From positions 186,001 to 250,000 of the forward strand of contig JAHBBC010000011.1 in the NCBI GenBank assembly GCA_019915015.1: a stretch of DNA of 64,000 bases. Direction: 5' to 3'. Both the position numbers and the translations under genes were made by a program. Numbering within the stretch: position 1 is the first letter of the stretch; every line of letters begins with the position of its first letter. The notes below the pieces were generated by a model. The model was not told where the DNA came from, ran no database searches, and was given only the letters and a program-made list of their open reading frames with translations. This document shows, piece by piece, positions 33,834 to 44,261 of the stretch. Source of the stretch: Auriscalpium vulgare (Eukaryota > Basidiomycota > Agaricomycetes > Russulales > Auriscalpiaceae).

Positions 33834-35156
33834 ATGGCCCGTGCTACCTACCACGATGAGATTATCGACGCATACATCACATATATGGCTATCCAGATGG
33901 CACTCATGCCTCCATCTTCAGCCACAGCTATGATGGAGCAGCTCCAACGCGATAGCTCAATCCTTCACACCATCCTATCCTCCCGCTACATCAACCCCCG
34001 TCCTCCCGTCGTTAAAGCCGGCAATCTCCAGCTTGCATGGGAGTATGCACAGGATCCTGCCCATCACCACCGCTTTATCAACATGCTCCGTGTCTCTCCC
34101 CACGTCTTCGACACTATCCTTGGCCTCATCGAGGGTCATCCCGTATTCCAGAACAACTCGAACACCCCGCAGGAGGATATCCGAACGCAATTAGCGGTGA
34201 CCCTGTACCGTATGGGTCGCTATGGCAATGGCGCATCTCTCGAGGATATCAGCCGTGCAGCGGGCTGTTCAGAGGGCGCTGTGGAGCTATACACGGAGAG
34301 ATGTCAGGAGGCGCTGATGTCCTTGCATGGGATGTTTGTACGGCCGCTAACAGAGGAGGAGAAAGAGGTCGAGAAAAGGTGGATTGATGAGCAGCTTGGT
34401 TTCACGGGATCCACCTGGAGGGAGGGATGGGTGATGTACGACGGGACAATTGTTGTCCTGTACAGTCGCCCCGGCCTCGACGGTGACGCGTACTACACAA
34501 GGAAGTGCAACTATGGGTTCAACGTCCAGGTATGCTAGATATCTTCTAATAGCTCCTGACTGACATATCTGTACACAGATTGGCAATACACCGTCGAATC
34601 TACGAATCGTTGACTATTCGCTTGGCATGACCGGTTCTGCTCATGATGCATCTGCATTTGAGCATACTGCAGCTGTCAAGCATACCGACTGGTTCTTCAG
34701 AGGTGACGAGTTTGCATGGGGTGACTCTGCGTACCCTGTCAGCTCGCGGACCATCCCAGTTCACAAGAAACCAGCGTCGTTAGACCGCTCAAATGCCTTA
34801 TTCGACAAACACGTAGCTCGCCTACGCGTTCGCTCTGAACACACCATGGTGCACTCAAGGGCCGATGGCAATCCCTTCGTGGCTTACGGCTCAATATCCG
34901 TTACAATCGGGACCATATACGAGCGTGTCGGTGGATTTCATGTTGCATCATCTTGCACAACGCAGTGCTCGACATCGAAGGATGGGCGAGTGGGACAAGC
35001 TTTGCGACTTGGCACTCACGTGCTCAGGAAGAGGACGATAGGGGGGAGCCAGATGATCCTATAGATGATGATATCACAGAGGATGATGATTGCGAGGCTA
35101 GGAGACGTGGCCTTGTGGCAGAAATAGTAGCCGCTCAACGAGCAGGACTTGTATAA
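33834..35156 (+). CDS. PIF/Harbinger DDE transposase (copy 1, one frameshift)
   Basis: Two exons, 33834-34529 and 34579-35156, encoding about 424 residues when the frame is kept. The N-terminal helix-turn-helix-like region includes LEDISRAAGCSEGAVELYTE. The RNase H-like DDE_Tnp_4 domain follows: first Asp in MYDGTIVVLYSRPG, second in GSAHDASAFEHT, and the Glu in RVRSEHTM. The exon 1/2 junction falls at FNVQ-IGNTPSNLRIVDYS. Transposase of this superfamily cuts at the terminal repeats and inserts with 3-bp duplications. In this copy one G is missing just after the Glu (34848ish, ATGGTGC where copy 2 has ATGGGTGC), so the last ~100 residues are out of frame. Confidence 0.88.
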
Positions 35157-35271
35157 ATGAACAAGATTAAATCTGAGATTGTAAAGAGTAAGAGAGATAT
35201 AATCAGAAAGAAGAAAGGACTGTGTAGCATTAAATGAGAGGCTGCGGTTAGAAAGGACAAAAGCAAAATGA

Positions 35272-36868
35272 TCAGACTAAGCCTCGCTCCAACTCGTCTG
35301 GAACCACAGATGATCCTCGTCCAAGATCTCTGTCCAACTGGCTCTCATCCCAGGGAGGACTATTTTCTCTCTGGCTTGTCATCTCGCTCTCGGGCTCATC
35401 ATCCGGAGGTATCAATGCGCGCGGCAGAGATGAAGGCGTCGATGCAGCGGTTGACATAGAGCCCGTGCGTGAGATGGAACGAGCGGGCGTAGCGGCGGCG
35501 ACAACCAGAGGAGGATTCTGAAGGCGCGATATATTTTCACGGAGATCTTGAAGCTGCAGCTGAAGGTCATCGTCAAGTGCTTCCGACTTGCGGCGATACT
35601 CATCGTTCGTCCACAAGCCAATCTGCAGCTCACGAAAGAGGCGGTCGTGGCGATCGCGAGCGTCTTGGCGAAGACTATTCATGTCATCGCGCAGCCTGTC
35701 GACAGCTTTGCGGATGTTCTCTTCCTTTGACACCGCAAAGCTACGCCTGCCACATGAATTAGTCCACGTGCATTACCAACAACTAGTATTACTTACTCGA
35801 TGGACTCCTTCAGTATGTCTTGAATGCCGGTGCGTGACGTGGGCTTGAAGCGACCCTTCAAGCTCTCCAGCTTCTCTTCCGACAGGTGTGCGGGAGTCTT
35901 CTTCGCACTTGCTTGCGACGAGGGCGGCACGCGGTTCTCTTTGGGAGTGTGTGGCGTCTGCGGTGGCGATCCCGGGCCGGGTGCGGTCGCAGAAGAGTCT
36001 TGCGCGAGAGGCGCCGGGCCATCGTGAACGCGTAGGACGGGGTCTATGTCCTCTTCGCGCGGTTGCCGCACAGGTGGCGCGTCGTCGGGAGGCTGATAGT
36101 GCACTGTGCGGTGACCGTCCGGACCAACCCCAGTCGTGATGATGATCGGGTTTTCATTTGGGCGGGTGGCAAGGATCGCGTGAATTCGGGGGAAGACAGC
36201 GAACTCGGCCTCGATCTCCTCTGCACAGGATGTGTTAGCCTCCAGCGTGCTCATCGGAGATCACAAAATGAACTTACGCCAGATATTCTTGTGGCGTGCA
36301 TCGGTATCCTCGGATGGGCCATCTGGCCCTATGTAGCAGACCAAATACTCATCTGGACCATCGTCGGCATCACCTGTGTCGACGATGGCCTCATTCCCAG
36401 TGAGGACACCTCCACCCGTGCACTTAATGCGCCGAACCTTGGAGTGATAGGTGATGCGTAGCCTACACAAGCCTGTGAGCACGTATGAGGCATCCAATAA
36501 GGGTATGGACATACTGATTTATTTTCCCGAGCACCTTTGCTCCCAGACTGACGAAATCCGAGTCCGGAGCATCCTTCCAGAGGATGCGAGCAAGCCGCTG
36601 ACCCGCTGCGACCTTACTTTCTCCGCTTTTCTTCTGGAAAGATGTCAGTAACAAAGCCCAGATGATGCGTGGGCCACCTGCATACCTCACCACGCTTGTT
36701 ACCAAACATAACCTTGCGATTTTGCGGCTGTTCGAGCTCCGTGATGAGCTGCAGGAGCAGCTCATTTGGCTTCTTATTTGTGCCCCAGCTGATGTTCTCC
36801 TCACGGGATTTCTTGCCCGGAGCTGTCTCAGGCTGGTCGGAGTCCGAGCGGCCGCGTTTCCGGGGCAT
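35272..36868 (-). CDS. Myb/SANT-like DNA-binding protein of PIF/Harbinger copy 1
   Basis: Second gene of the element. Exon 1 is 36868-36686 (basic start MPRKRGRSDSD, then WGTNKKPNELLLQLITELEQ). After an intron come KKSGESKVAAGQRLARILW and, after another, LRITYHSKVRRIKCTGGG. These are the aromatic and basic helices of a trihelix/SANT-type domain as found in ORF1 of PIF/Harbinger elements. A long middle region (FAVFPRIHAILATRPNENP, then Pro/Ser-rich) and a C-terminal coiled coil (ENIRKAVDRLRDDMNSLRQD) follow; the stop is at 35274-35272. In studied Harbinger elements the Myb-like protein brings the transposase to the nucleus and the element ends; that role is inferred here. Copies 2 and 3 carry the same gene. 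Confidence 0.8.
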
Positions 36869-37135
36869 TAAGAGAGTAGGAGAGTGTAGATTAAGGAGGT
36901 ATCGCGAGGGAATGAGTGTGTGAGACACGAAGACGCCGCACAACGCGAGCGTCACCTAAAGTCACACGATTGTCACACATCGGGTCACTTATGCCGCGGG
37001 CCGAATCGAAAACGAAAGGCGTTTGAAAACGAAACGGAAACGAAAACGGTCTACTCTGAGCTCCGATGCTTGCCCCGGAGTCCATACCAGGTAGAGTAGG
37101 CCCGATGAATGCTGCGATACGAATATTACTTATAT

Positions 37136-39681
37136 CTAGACTTGAACAAATGTATACATGTGGTGATCTGAGAATGAGTTCAAGCGGAAATTCTCGCAGA
37201 CATCCAGCACATTGTCCGATGTCCATCCTGTATGAGTCGACGAAGGGAATATGGGCAGGAGGTGGCAGCTACGGAAGATGGAGTCTAGCGGAATGACGAT
37301 GGCCTCCCGTGCACCATCTGGAGTATACATGCGCGACACTTCGTAAAGGCGCGAAAGCGGCTCAGGCTCAGGACAAAAGGGCGTGAACAGCTCTACATAA
37401 GCCAGGTGTGGGCTGGCTGCGGCTCGTTCTATGGGTCGGAGGCCCTGGATGTCACCCGGAAGCTGGAAAATTACACGGATTCGGCCGATGCGGTAGCCTG
37501 TTGAGCCCGTCGTCAATGCCACGTCACTGCCATGGCCAACAGATCCTCACCATGAACACCAAAGCTGGATGCTCTTGAGGCATCTTCAACAAACAAGATG
37601 GTGCTTGCTCGAATGTTTTCCTTGATTGAGTCGGTTGGAGTACGTCGAGAGGGCCGGCAAGCACGAGGTCATCGTGGCCCGCATGTGTACGACTTCGTTG
37701 AGGAGCCAGGACATGTTTGAACCTCGTGAACAGCGCAAGTCGTCGCAGGTGGATGTCGGAAAGGGTAGAATGAGACATCCGACTGTCCGGGATCTCTGAG
37801 TGCAGGAATGAACGTAGCGCGCCAATAAACTTGGTGTTTGGGATGTTGAACATGGCCTGAATCTCACTCGGCGTGCGATGACCAAGTGCTGGCCTCTGTC
37901 GAATTTTGTAGCGATAGACCTGGTATGAAAAGGCATATTAGTATATCCGTCTATTGAAAATAAATTGAGCAGACACAAACGGCCGAGGATGACGCTATCA
38001 GCTGCGGAGCTGAGGTGTGGGGATGGTGTGACGGGAGAAAGAGGCCCGGAGGTAACGCGGGCAGAAGGTCATCAGTCTCGACGCAGGACGCTATTAGATT
38101 ACTGTACAATAGATTAGATTAGTCGGAGTTTCAAGATGTCTGTAAGTATATAAGTCGTGTACTGACAGCATCGTGCATCATCAATACAACGTGTTTCTTT
38201 TTCCTTCTCTTTTTCTCGTCTCTTCGTCCTCCTCAATTCTCTTCAAGTCTCCCTCAAGCAAAGTAGTTGCTAGTCGACTACGAGAATCGACGACGCGACG
38301 ACGCGACGAGTCACGAGCGCGTGAGGCTTCTCGAGCGCCAACAGCGCGCCCACAGAACCACACACGCGCGACGCACTTGGGCCGTCGGCGCCTCGCCCTT
38401 CTCTCTCTCGAGCCAGTCACCAGGAGGAAGCCTCCTAACGACTGAGCTCCCGCTCGGGCCTTGCGCCTACGGGCGTGATCACATCTCCTCGCCCTCCACT
38501 CCTTCCGTGCTACGGAGGAGGTCTGTCAACACGGGGAAGCCCCGTACCGACAGGACAACACACCTTTGGTTCCTCCCAGGGCTCGTCTCTCGCCCGTCCT
38601 ACGCCCGAATCTCGAGACTCACCTATCAGAGGCGTCTCAGATGGACAACAGATGTGGGCAGGAGATCTTGTTCGTCATTGCCTGATTCTGATGATCCATC
38701 TGTCGTGCTAGCGGACTGGTCTGCGAGTGCGCAATCACTGTCGTCGTCGTCTGAGAGACTGCCGCTATCTGGATCGGACTCATCGTCAGCATGTGCCTCG
38801 TCGCGGAAGGTTTGCGTCTGGTTTTGCGTGCCGATCATTGAGATCCCGGTCGACCATTGAACGTACGAGTCAAACAGGTCCACCTTCTCTTGCCGCAGCA
38901 GCCATACAGTCATCTGCTTGATATATCCCTTGCGATTGCTGGCTCGGTAACCCATTTTTGCACAGTCAATGTGAAGGCGTTCAGAAATCTCGGTGCTCGT
39001 ACCATCCAACGCACAGTACGTGACGATTCGGGTATGTAGTGGTTCATCGAGTGCAACTTTGGGATGTCGAAGTGTTTGCGAAGGCCCAGGTCGATGAAGA
39101 CCTGTTTGTTCCGGTGAAACTCTTCGTGCGCGCGCGCCATGTCGGCCAAAGTAGAGGTCGAGTGGGAGGGAAAATGAGCCATGTATATGAAGTCGAGAAT
39201 CGCGCGGGCGGCGATAATCACGCGGGGTTCGTCAACATGCAGACCTGCAAGGATCCCGATGAATACCTTTCCATCTGCCGGTATTCGTTCCCTGTCCATT
39301 GCGTGATTTTCGAGATGCCCTTGCGGAAAATTCGAAGGCGATGGTAAGGAGGTATAGAGGCGAAGCGAGCATCGCTTGCGATCTTGTGACCGGTAGTTGT
39401 CCACTTCACGAGGTGGTCCTTAAATACGCCCTTGTGTAGTTGGTGCAGAATATCAGGAGTGATGCAGCCGAATATATTGACGTGTGGAAGGTCCTCCCAG
39501 AATGGATGAGGGATGGGATGGTAGTCATCGCCAGGCTCGGACAGTGGGATTGCAGTGCGCCCAGTGGCGGGATCAAATAATGGGGTTCGATAGAAAATGG
39601 TGTCGAGAAGGTCGCCACGCTCGGTGGGTCGCACCTTGCATGTAGGGCACCGATTATTCTTGCAGCCCACGATGAGGCATT
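37136..39681 (-). pseudogene. Plavaka transposase, 3' part only (inverted copy)
   Basis: Inverted copy of the downstream half of the Plavaka transposase found at 51403-53949. Recognisable on the minus strand: FGCITPDILHQLHKGVFKDH and KGISKITQWTGNEY, then RLHIDCAKMGYRASNRKGY, an acidic Ser/Asp-rich segment, and after an insertion AYVELFTPFCPEPEPLSRLY and SIFRSCHLLPIF to the stop at 37138-37136. It has no start, no upstream half and no element terminus on this side, so it cannot be functional. One spot keeps the frame better than the other arm (GACCGGG near 38853 against GACGGG in arm 2). Confidence 0.85.
38002..38622. repeat. Intron-like insert, arm 1 copy
   Basis: Inverted copy of the 622-nt insert at 52462-53083, flanked by the 7-bp direct repeat CTATCAG (37995-38001 and 38623-38629). 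In this orientation it contains a TATA-like TATATAAG near 38152 and CAATACAAC near 38185, as an LTR might. Confidence 0.6.
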
Positions 39682-39882
39682 AGGGGAGCTCAGAGTAGAC
39701 CGTTTTCGTTTCCGTTTCGTTTTCAAACGCCTTTCGTTTTCGATTCGGCCCGCGGCATAAGTGACCCGATGTGTGACAATCGTGTGACTTTAGGTGACGC
39801 TCGCGTTGTGCGGCGTCTCTTCGTGTCTCACACACTCATTCCCTCGCGATACCTCCTTAATCTACACTCTCCTACTCTCTTA

Positions 39883-41469
39883 ATGCCCCGGAAACGCGGC
39901 CGCTCGGACTCCGACCAGCCTGAGACAGCTCGGGCAAGAAATCCCGTGAGGAGAACATCAGCTGGGGCACAAATAAGAAGCCAAATGAGCTGCTCCTGCA
40001 GCTCATCACGGAGCTCGAACAGCCGCAAAATCGCAAGGTTATGTTTGGTAACAAGCGTGGTGAGGTATGCAGGTGGCCCACGCATCATCTGGGCTTTGTT
40101 ACTGACATCTTTCCAGAAGAAAAGCGGAGAAAGTAAGGTCGCAGCGGGTCAGCGGCTTGCTCGCATCCTCTGGAAGGATGCTCCGGACTCGGATTTCGTC
40201 AGTCTGGGAGCAAAGGTGCTCGGGAAAATAAATCAGTATGTCCATACCCTTATTGGATGCCTCATACGTGCTCACAGGCTTGTGTAGGCTACGCATCACC
40301 TATCACTCCAAGGTTCGGCGCATTAAGTGCACGGTGGAGGTGTCCTCACTGGGAATGAGGCCATCGTCGACACAGGTGATGCCGACGATGGTCCAGATGA
40401 GTATTTGGTCTGCTACATAGGGCCAGATGGCCCATCCGAGGATACCGATGCACGCCACAAGAATATCTGGCGTAAGTTCATTTTGTGATCTCCGATGAGC
40501 ACGCTGGAGGCTAACACATCCTGTGCAGAGGAGATCGAGGCCGAGTTCGCTGTCTTCCCCCGAATTCACGCGATCCTTGCCACCCGCCCAAATGAAAACC
40601 CGATCATCATCACGACTGGGTTGGTCCGGACGGTCACCGCACAGTGCACTATCAGCCTCCCGACGACGCGCCACCTGTGCGGCAACCGCGCGAAGAGGAC
40701 ATAGACCCCGTCCTACGCGTTCACGATGGCCCGGCGCCTCTCGCGCAAGACTCTTCTGCGACCGCACCCGGCCCGGGATCGCCACCGCAGACGCCACACA
40801 CTCCCAAAGAGAACCGCGTGCCGCCCTCGTCGCAAGCAAGTGCGAAGAAGACTCCCGCACACCTGTCGGAAGAGAAGCTGGAGAGCTTGAAGGGTCGCTT
40901 CAAGCCCACGTCACGCACCGGCATTCAAGACATACTGAAGGAGTCCATCGAGTAAGTAATACTAGTTGTTGGTAATGCACGTGGACTAATTCATGTGGCA
41001 GGCGTAGCTTTGCGGTGTCAAAGGAAGAGAACATCCGCAAAGCTGTCGACAGGCTGCGCGATGACATGAATAGTCTTCGCCAAGACGCTCGCGATCGCCA
41101 CGACCGCCTCTTTCGTGAGCTGCAGATTGGCTTGTGGACGAACGATGAGTATCGCCGCAAGTCCGGAAGCACTTGACGATGACCTCAGCTGCAGCTTCAA
41201 GTCCGTGAAATATCGCGCGCCTTCAGAATCCTCTCTGGTGTCGCCGCCGCTACGCCCGCTCGTTCCATCTCACGCACGGGCTCTATGTCAACCGCTGCAT
41301 CGACGCCTTCATCTCTGCCGCGCGCATCGACACCTCCGGATGATGAGCCCGAGAGCGAGATGACAAGCCAGAGAGAAAATAGTCCTCCCTGGGATGAGAG
41401 CCAGTTGGACAGAGATCTTGGACGAGGATCATCTGTGGTTCAGACGAGTTGGAGCGAGGCTTAGTCTGA
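39883..41469 (+). pseudogene. Myb/SANT-like gene of PIF/Harbinger copy 3
   Basis: Same gene as in copy 1, reading plus from ATG 39883 with exons in the same places. Several single-base losses break the frame: near 39937 (after ETA), around 40340 (GGTGGAGG shortened), around 40615, and 41165-41210. The DNA-binding half is largely preserved. Confidence 0.75.
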
Positions 41470-41582
41470 TCATTTTGCTTTGTCCTTTCTAACTGCAGCC
41501 TCTCATTTAATGCTACACAGTCCTTCTTCTTTCTGATTATATCTCTCTTACTCTTTACAATCTCAGATTTAATCTTGTTCAT

Positions 41583-42893
41583 TTATACAAGTCCTGCTCG
41601 TTGAGCGGCTACTATTTCTGCCACAAGGCCACGTCTCCTAGCCTCGCAATCATCATCCTCTGTGATATCATCATCTATAGGATCATCTGGCTCCCCCCTA
41701 TCGTCCTCTTCCTGAGCACGTGAGTGCCAAGTCGCAAAGCTTGTCCCACTCGCCCATCCTTCGATGTCGAGCACTGCGTTGTGCAAGATGATGCAACATG
41801 AAATCCACCGACACGCTCGTATATGGTCCCGATTGTAACGGATATGAGCCGTAAGCACGAAGGGATTGCCATCGGCCCTTGAGTGCACCATGGTGTGTTC
41901 AGAGCGAACGCGTAGGCGAGCTACGTGTTGCGAATAAGGCATTTGAGCGGTCTAACGACGCTGGTTTCTTGTGAAACTGGGATGGTCCGCGAGCTGACAG
42001 GGTACGCAGAGTCACCCATGCAAACTCGTCACCTCTGAAGAACCAGTCGGTATGCCTGACAGCTGCAGTATGCTCAAATGCAGATGCATCATGAGCAGAA
42101 CCGTCATGCCAAGCGAATAGTCAACGATTCGTAGATTCGACGGTGTATTGCCAATCTGTGTACAGATATGTCAGTCAGGAGCTATTAGAAGATATCCAGC
42201 ATACCTGGACGTTGAACCCATAGTTGCACTTCCTTGTGTAGTACGCGTCACCGTCGAGGCCGGGCGACTGTACAGGACAACAATTGTCCCGTCGTACATC
42301 ACCCATCCCTCCCTCAGGTGGATCCCGTGAAACCAAGCTGCTCATCATCACTTTTTCTCGACCTCTTTCTCCTCCTCTGTTAGCGGCCGTACAAACATCC
42401 CATGCAAGGACATCAGCGCCTCCTGACATCTCTCCGTGTATAGCTCCACAGCGCCCTCTGAACAGCCCGCTGCACGGCTGATATCCTCGAGAGATGCGCC
42501 ATTGCCATAGCGACCCATACGGTACAGGGTCACCGCTAATTGCGTTCGGATATCCTCCTGCGGGGTGTTCGAGTTGTTCTGGAATACGGGATGACCCCGA
42601 TGAGGCCAAGGATAGTGTCGAAGACGTGGGGAGAGACACGGAGCATGTTGATAAAGCGGTGGTGATGGGCAGGATCCTGTGCATACTCCCATGCAAGCTG
42701 GAGATTGCCGGCTTTAACGACGGGAGGACGGGGGTTGATGTAGCGGGAGGATAGGATGTGTGAAGGATTGAGCTATCGCGTTGGAGCGCTCCATCATAGC
42801 TGTGGCTGAAGATGGAGGCATGAGTGCCATCTGGATAGCCATATATGTGATGTATGCGTCGATAATCTCATCGTGGTAGGTAGCACGGGCCAT
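41583..42893 (-). pseudogene. PIF/Harbinger transposase of copy 3
   Basis: Minus-strand copy of the transposase (start 42893, stop near 41583). Readable in pieces: the insect of frames is interrupted by single-base changes near 42593, 42350 and 41935, compared with copies 1 and 2. The DDE segments are all present in one frame or another. Confidence 0.75.
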
Positions 42894-43064
42894 GGCTGGT
42901 GGAAGAGCTCGAAAGCAATGGCGGCGGTGGTGTCGCGCAGCGGCGTAGATTGAGTGACATTATGTAATATCACGCCGGGGCGCCGAATCGAAAAACGAAA
43001 GGCGTTTGAAAACGAAACGGAAACGAAAACGGTCTACTCTGAGCTCCCCTATTGTGAGCAAGAC

Positions 43065-43230
43065 CTACATCAGAGAAACGGACGAGCTCAATGGAAGCTA
43101 TTTGTAGCCTCCATTGAGTCCAGTGAGCCCGTGAGGATTGCTCAATGCCGAGACCCCCGGGTCTCAACGCCGGCTGTACCTGAGCAGGCCGTCTCACCAT
43201 TGAGACCACCCGCTCAACTCATTGCTCTGT
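43065..43230 (+). repeat. Plavaka left terminal and subterminal repeats
   Basis: Terminal repeat at 43065-43090, then CTCAATGG/CCATTGAG motifs at about 43089-43096 and 43110-43118 (forming a 9-bp stem with each other), 43137, 43163, 43189 and 43210. These are probable transposase binding sites. Confidence 0.65.
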
Positions 43231-43386
43231 CGAGCTCACTATCTCCCTCATGATCTCGCTCTTGCCACGTAATTCTGTTGCTTGCTGTAAGTGGTTGACT
43301 TATACTTTTATTTTCCGAACTGACTTATCTCTCACCCACGATAACGACGTTGTATAAGGTGCACGCTTCCCGCCCCGCTGTGCACC

Positions 43387-44122
43387 ATGCCGAAAGACAT
43401 GAAGACGGAATCCGACTCTCGCCAAGGTCCTTTCTCCCGCCCAACTCGCCAAGCCGCTCAACACGCGCAACAGAAGGGGAAATGGTACGTCTCTTCGTGC
43501 CTTTGTTCATAGCCTGATCCTGGGCCGCTCATTCGACAAATTTGCAGGTTGTACCGCTCGGGAGGACCCCTTGACTCTCAGACCTCTGAGACGCAGTTCC
43601 TCAAAGGTCTCGGGCAAGCAGATGAGGATGGTGGAGCCGAGCCGAGCCATGCACCGGAGACTCTCGATGAAATAGGTGCGTCTTCATGATTATCTCCCAG
43701 CTTGCCCTTTCTCATCAAGTATTGTAGAACATATCCCTTCTCAGGCTGCCGTGCCGCCGCGCCCCGAGGTTGACGAAGACGACGACGCCAGATGGGCACT
43801 TTACTGGCGTGCGAAGTACCGCCTGCTTCGAAAGGAGCACTCGGCACTGCTGCATCTCCACGAACTCCAGGCCCATCGGCTGGAACACTACAAGAACATC
43901 AAGGAGTTCTTCGAGGCCGAGCTTGAGCAGTCGAACGCGCGTGAGGTTGCCTTCAAGCGCGCACTTCGTCGGCGCGGCGTCAATGTGGAGTTCCTTGCGG
44001 CAACCATAGACACGCAGTATGCGGATGCTTCGGGCAACTCCAGCGACTCGAACGAGGCGGATGACGACGTCTGGGATCACGCGGAGGCAACTATATTGGC
44101 AGATGATACGGGTAGTACTTAA
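43387..44122 (+). CDS. Plavaka-borne coiled-coil protein of unknown function
   Basis: Three exons, 43387-43484, 43548-43675 and 43728-44122, 206 residues, clean frame. N-terminus basic and Gln-rich (FSRPTRQAAQHAQQKGKW). The C-terminal exon has an Asp-rich stretch, then a charged helix (WRAKYRLLRKEHSALLHLHE through LEHYKNIKEFFEAELEQSN) likely to form a coiled coil, and an acidic tail ending TILADDTGST. I do not recognise the family. It lies just inside the left end of the transposon and reads in the same direction as the transposase. It may be an accessory transposition factor or captured cargo. Unlike its neighbours it needs no frame correction. Confidence 0.7.
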
Positions 44123-44261
44123 TGATGGCGAGCTCGATAAATGATTAGCTATTAAAATGCGTCAAGTTTGTGTTCTAGGCATCGGAATTCAGTGAAAGAG
44201 AGTGAAAGTAAAGAGTAGTAGGTGCAAATGAATGATTTTTGGCTTGGATCTAGACCTGTAC

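Larger units (their letters stand above)
33681..37064 (+). mobile_element. PIF/Harbinger DNA transposon, copy 1
   Basis: About 3.4 kb bounded by ~67-bp terminal inverted repeats (33681-33747 and 36998-37064) beginning AGGGGAGCTCAGAGTA. The repeats are built from repeated CGTTTTCG/CGTTTCCG units. They enclose a transposase gene (plus) and a Myb/SANT-like gene (minus), transcribed towards each other. The left flank ends in ATT, the expected 3-bp target. The right tip is damaged: it stops at GAGCTCC, lacks the final CCT and its ATT duplication, and is fused directly to an inverted Plavaka fragment. Confidence 0.92.
39682..43050 (-). mobile_element. PIF/Harbinger DNA transposon, copy 3
   Basis: 3.37 kb, opposite orientation to copies 1 and 2, with both terminal repeats (39682-39748, 42984-43050) and a perfect ATT target duplication (39679-39681 and 43051-43053). 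The insertion site is the same Plavaka position as copy 2 (AAT on the other strand), so it arose by duplication of a block that already held the transposon, not by independent insertion. Confidence 0.92.
37065..43054. repeat. Inverted duplication, arm 1
   Basis: Reverse complement of 48016-54020, near-identical over about 6 kb. Differences I noticed are mostly single-base length changes (for example CC/CCC at 37533ish against 53548ish). The arm consists of an inverted 3' part of a Plavaka transposase gene (37065-39681) plus PIF/Harbinger copy 3 with its ATT duplication and one further base. Confidence 0.93.

Noticed and set aside
37995..38629. Canonical solo LTR
   Set aside because: TATA and polyadenylation-like signals exist, but TG/CA ends with matching 5-bp duplications could not be placed; the 7-bp repeat with GT-AG ends fits better.
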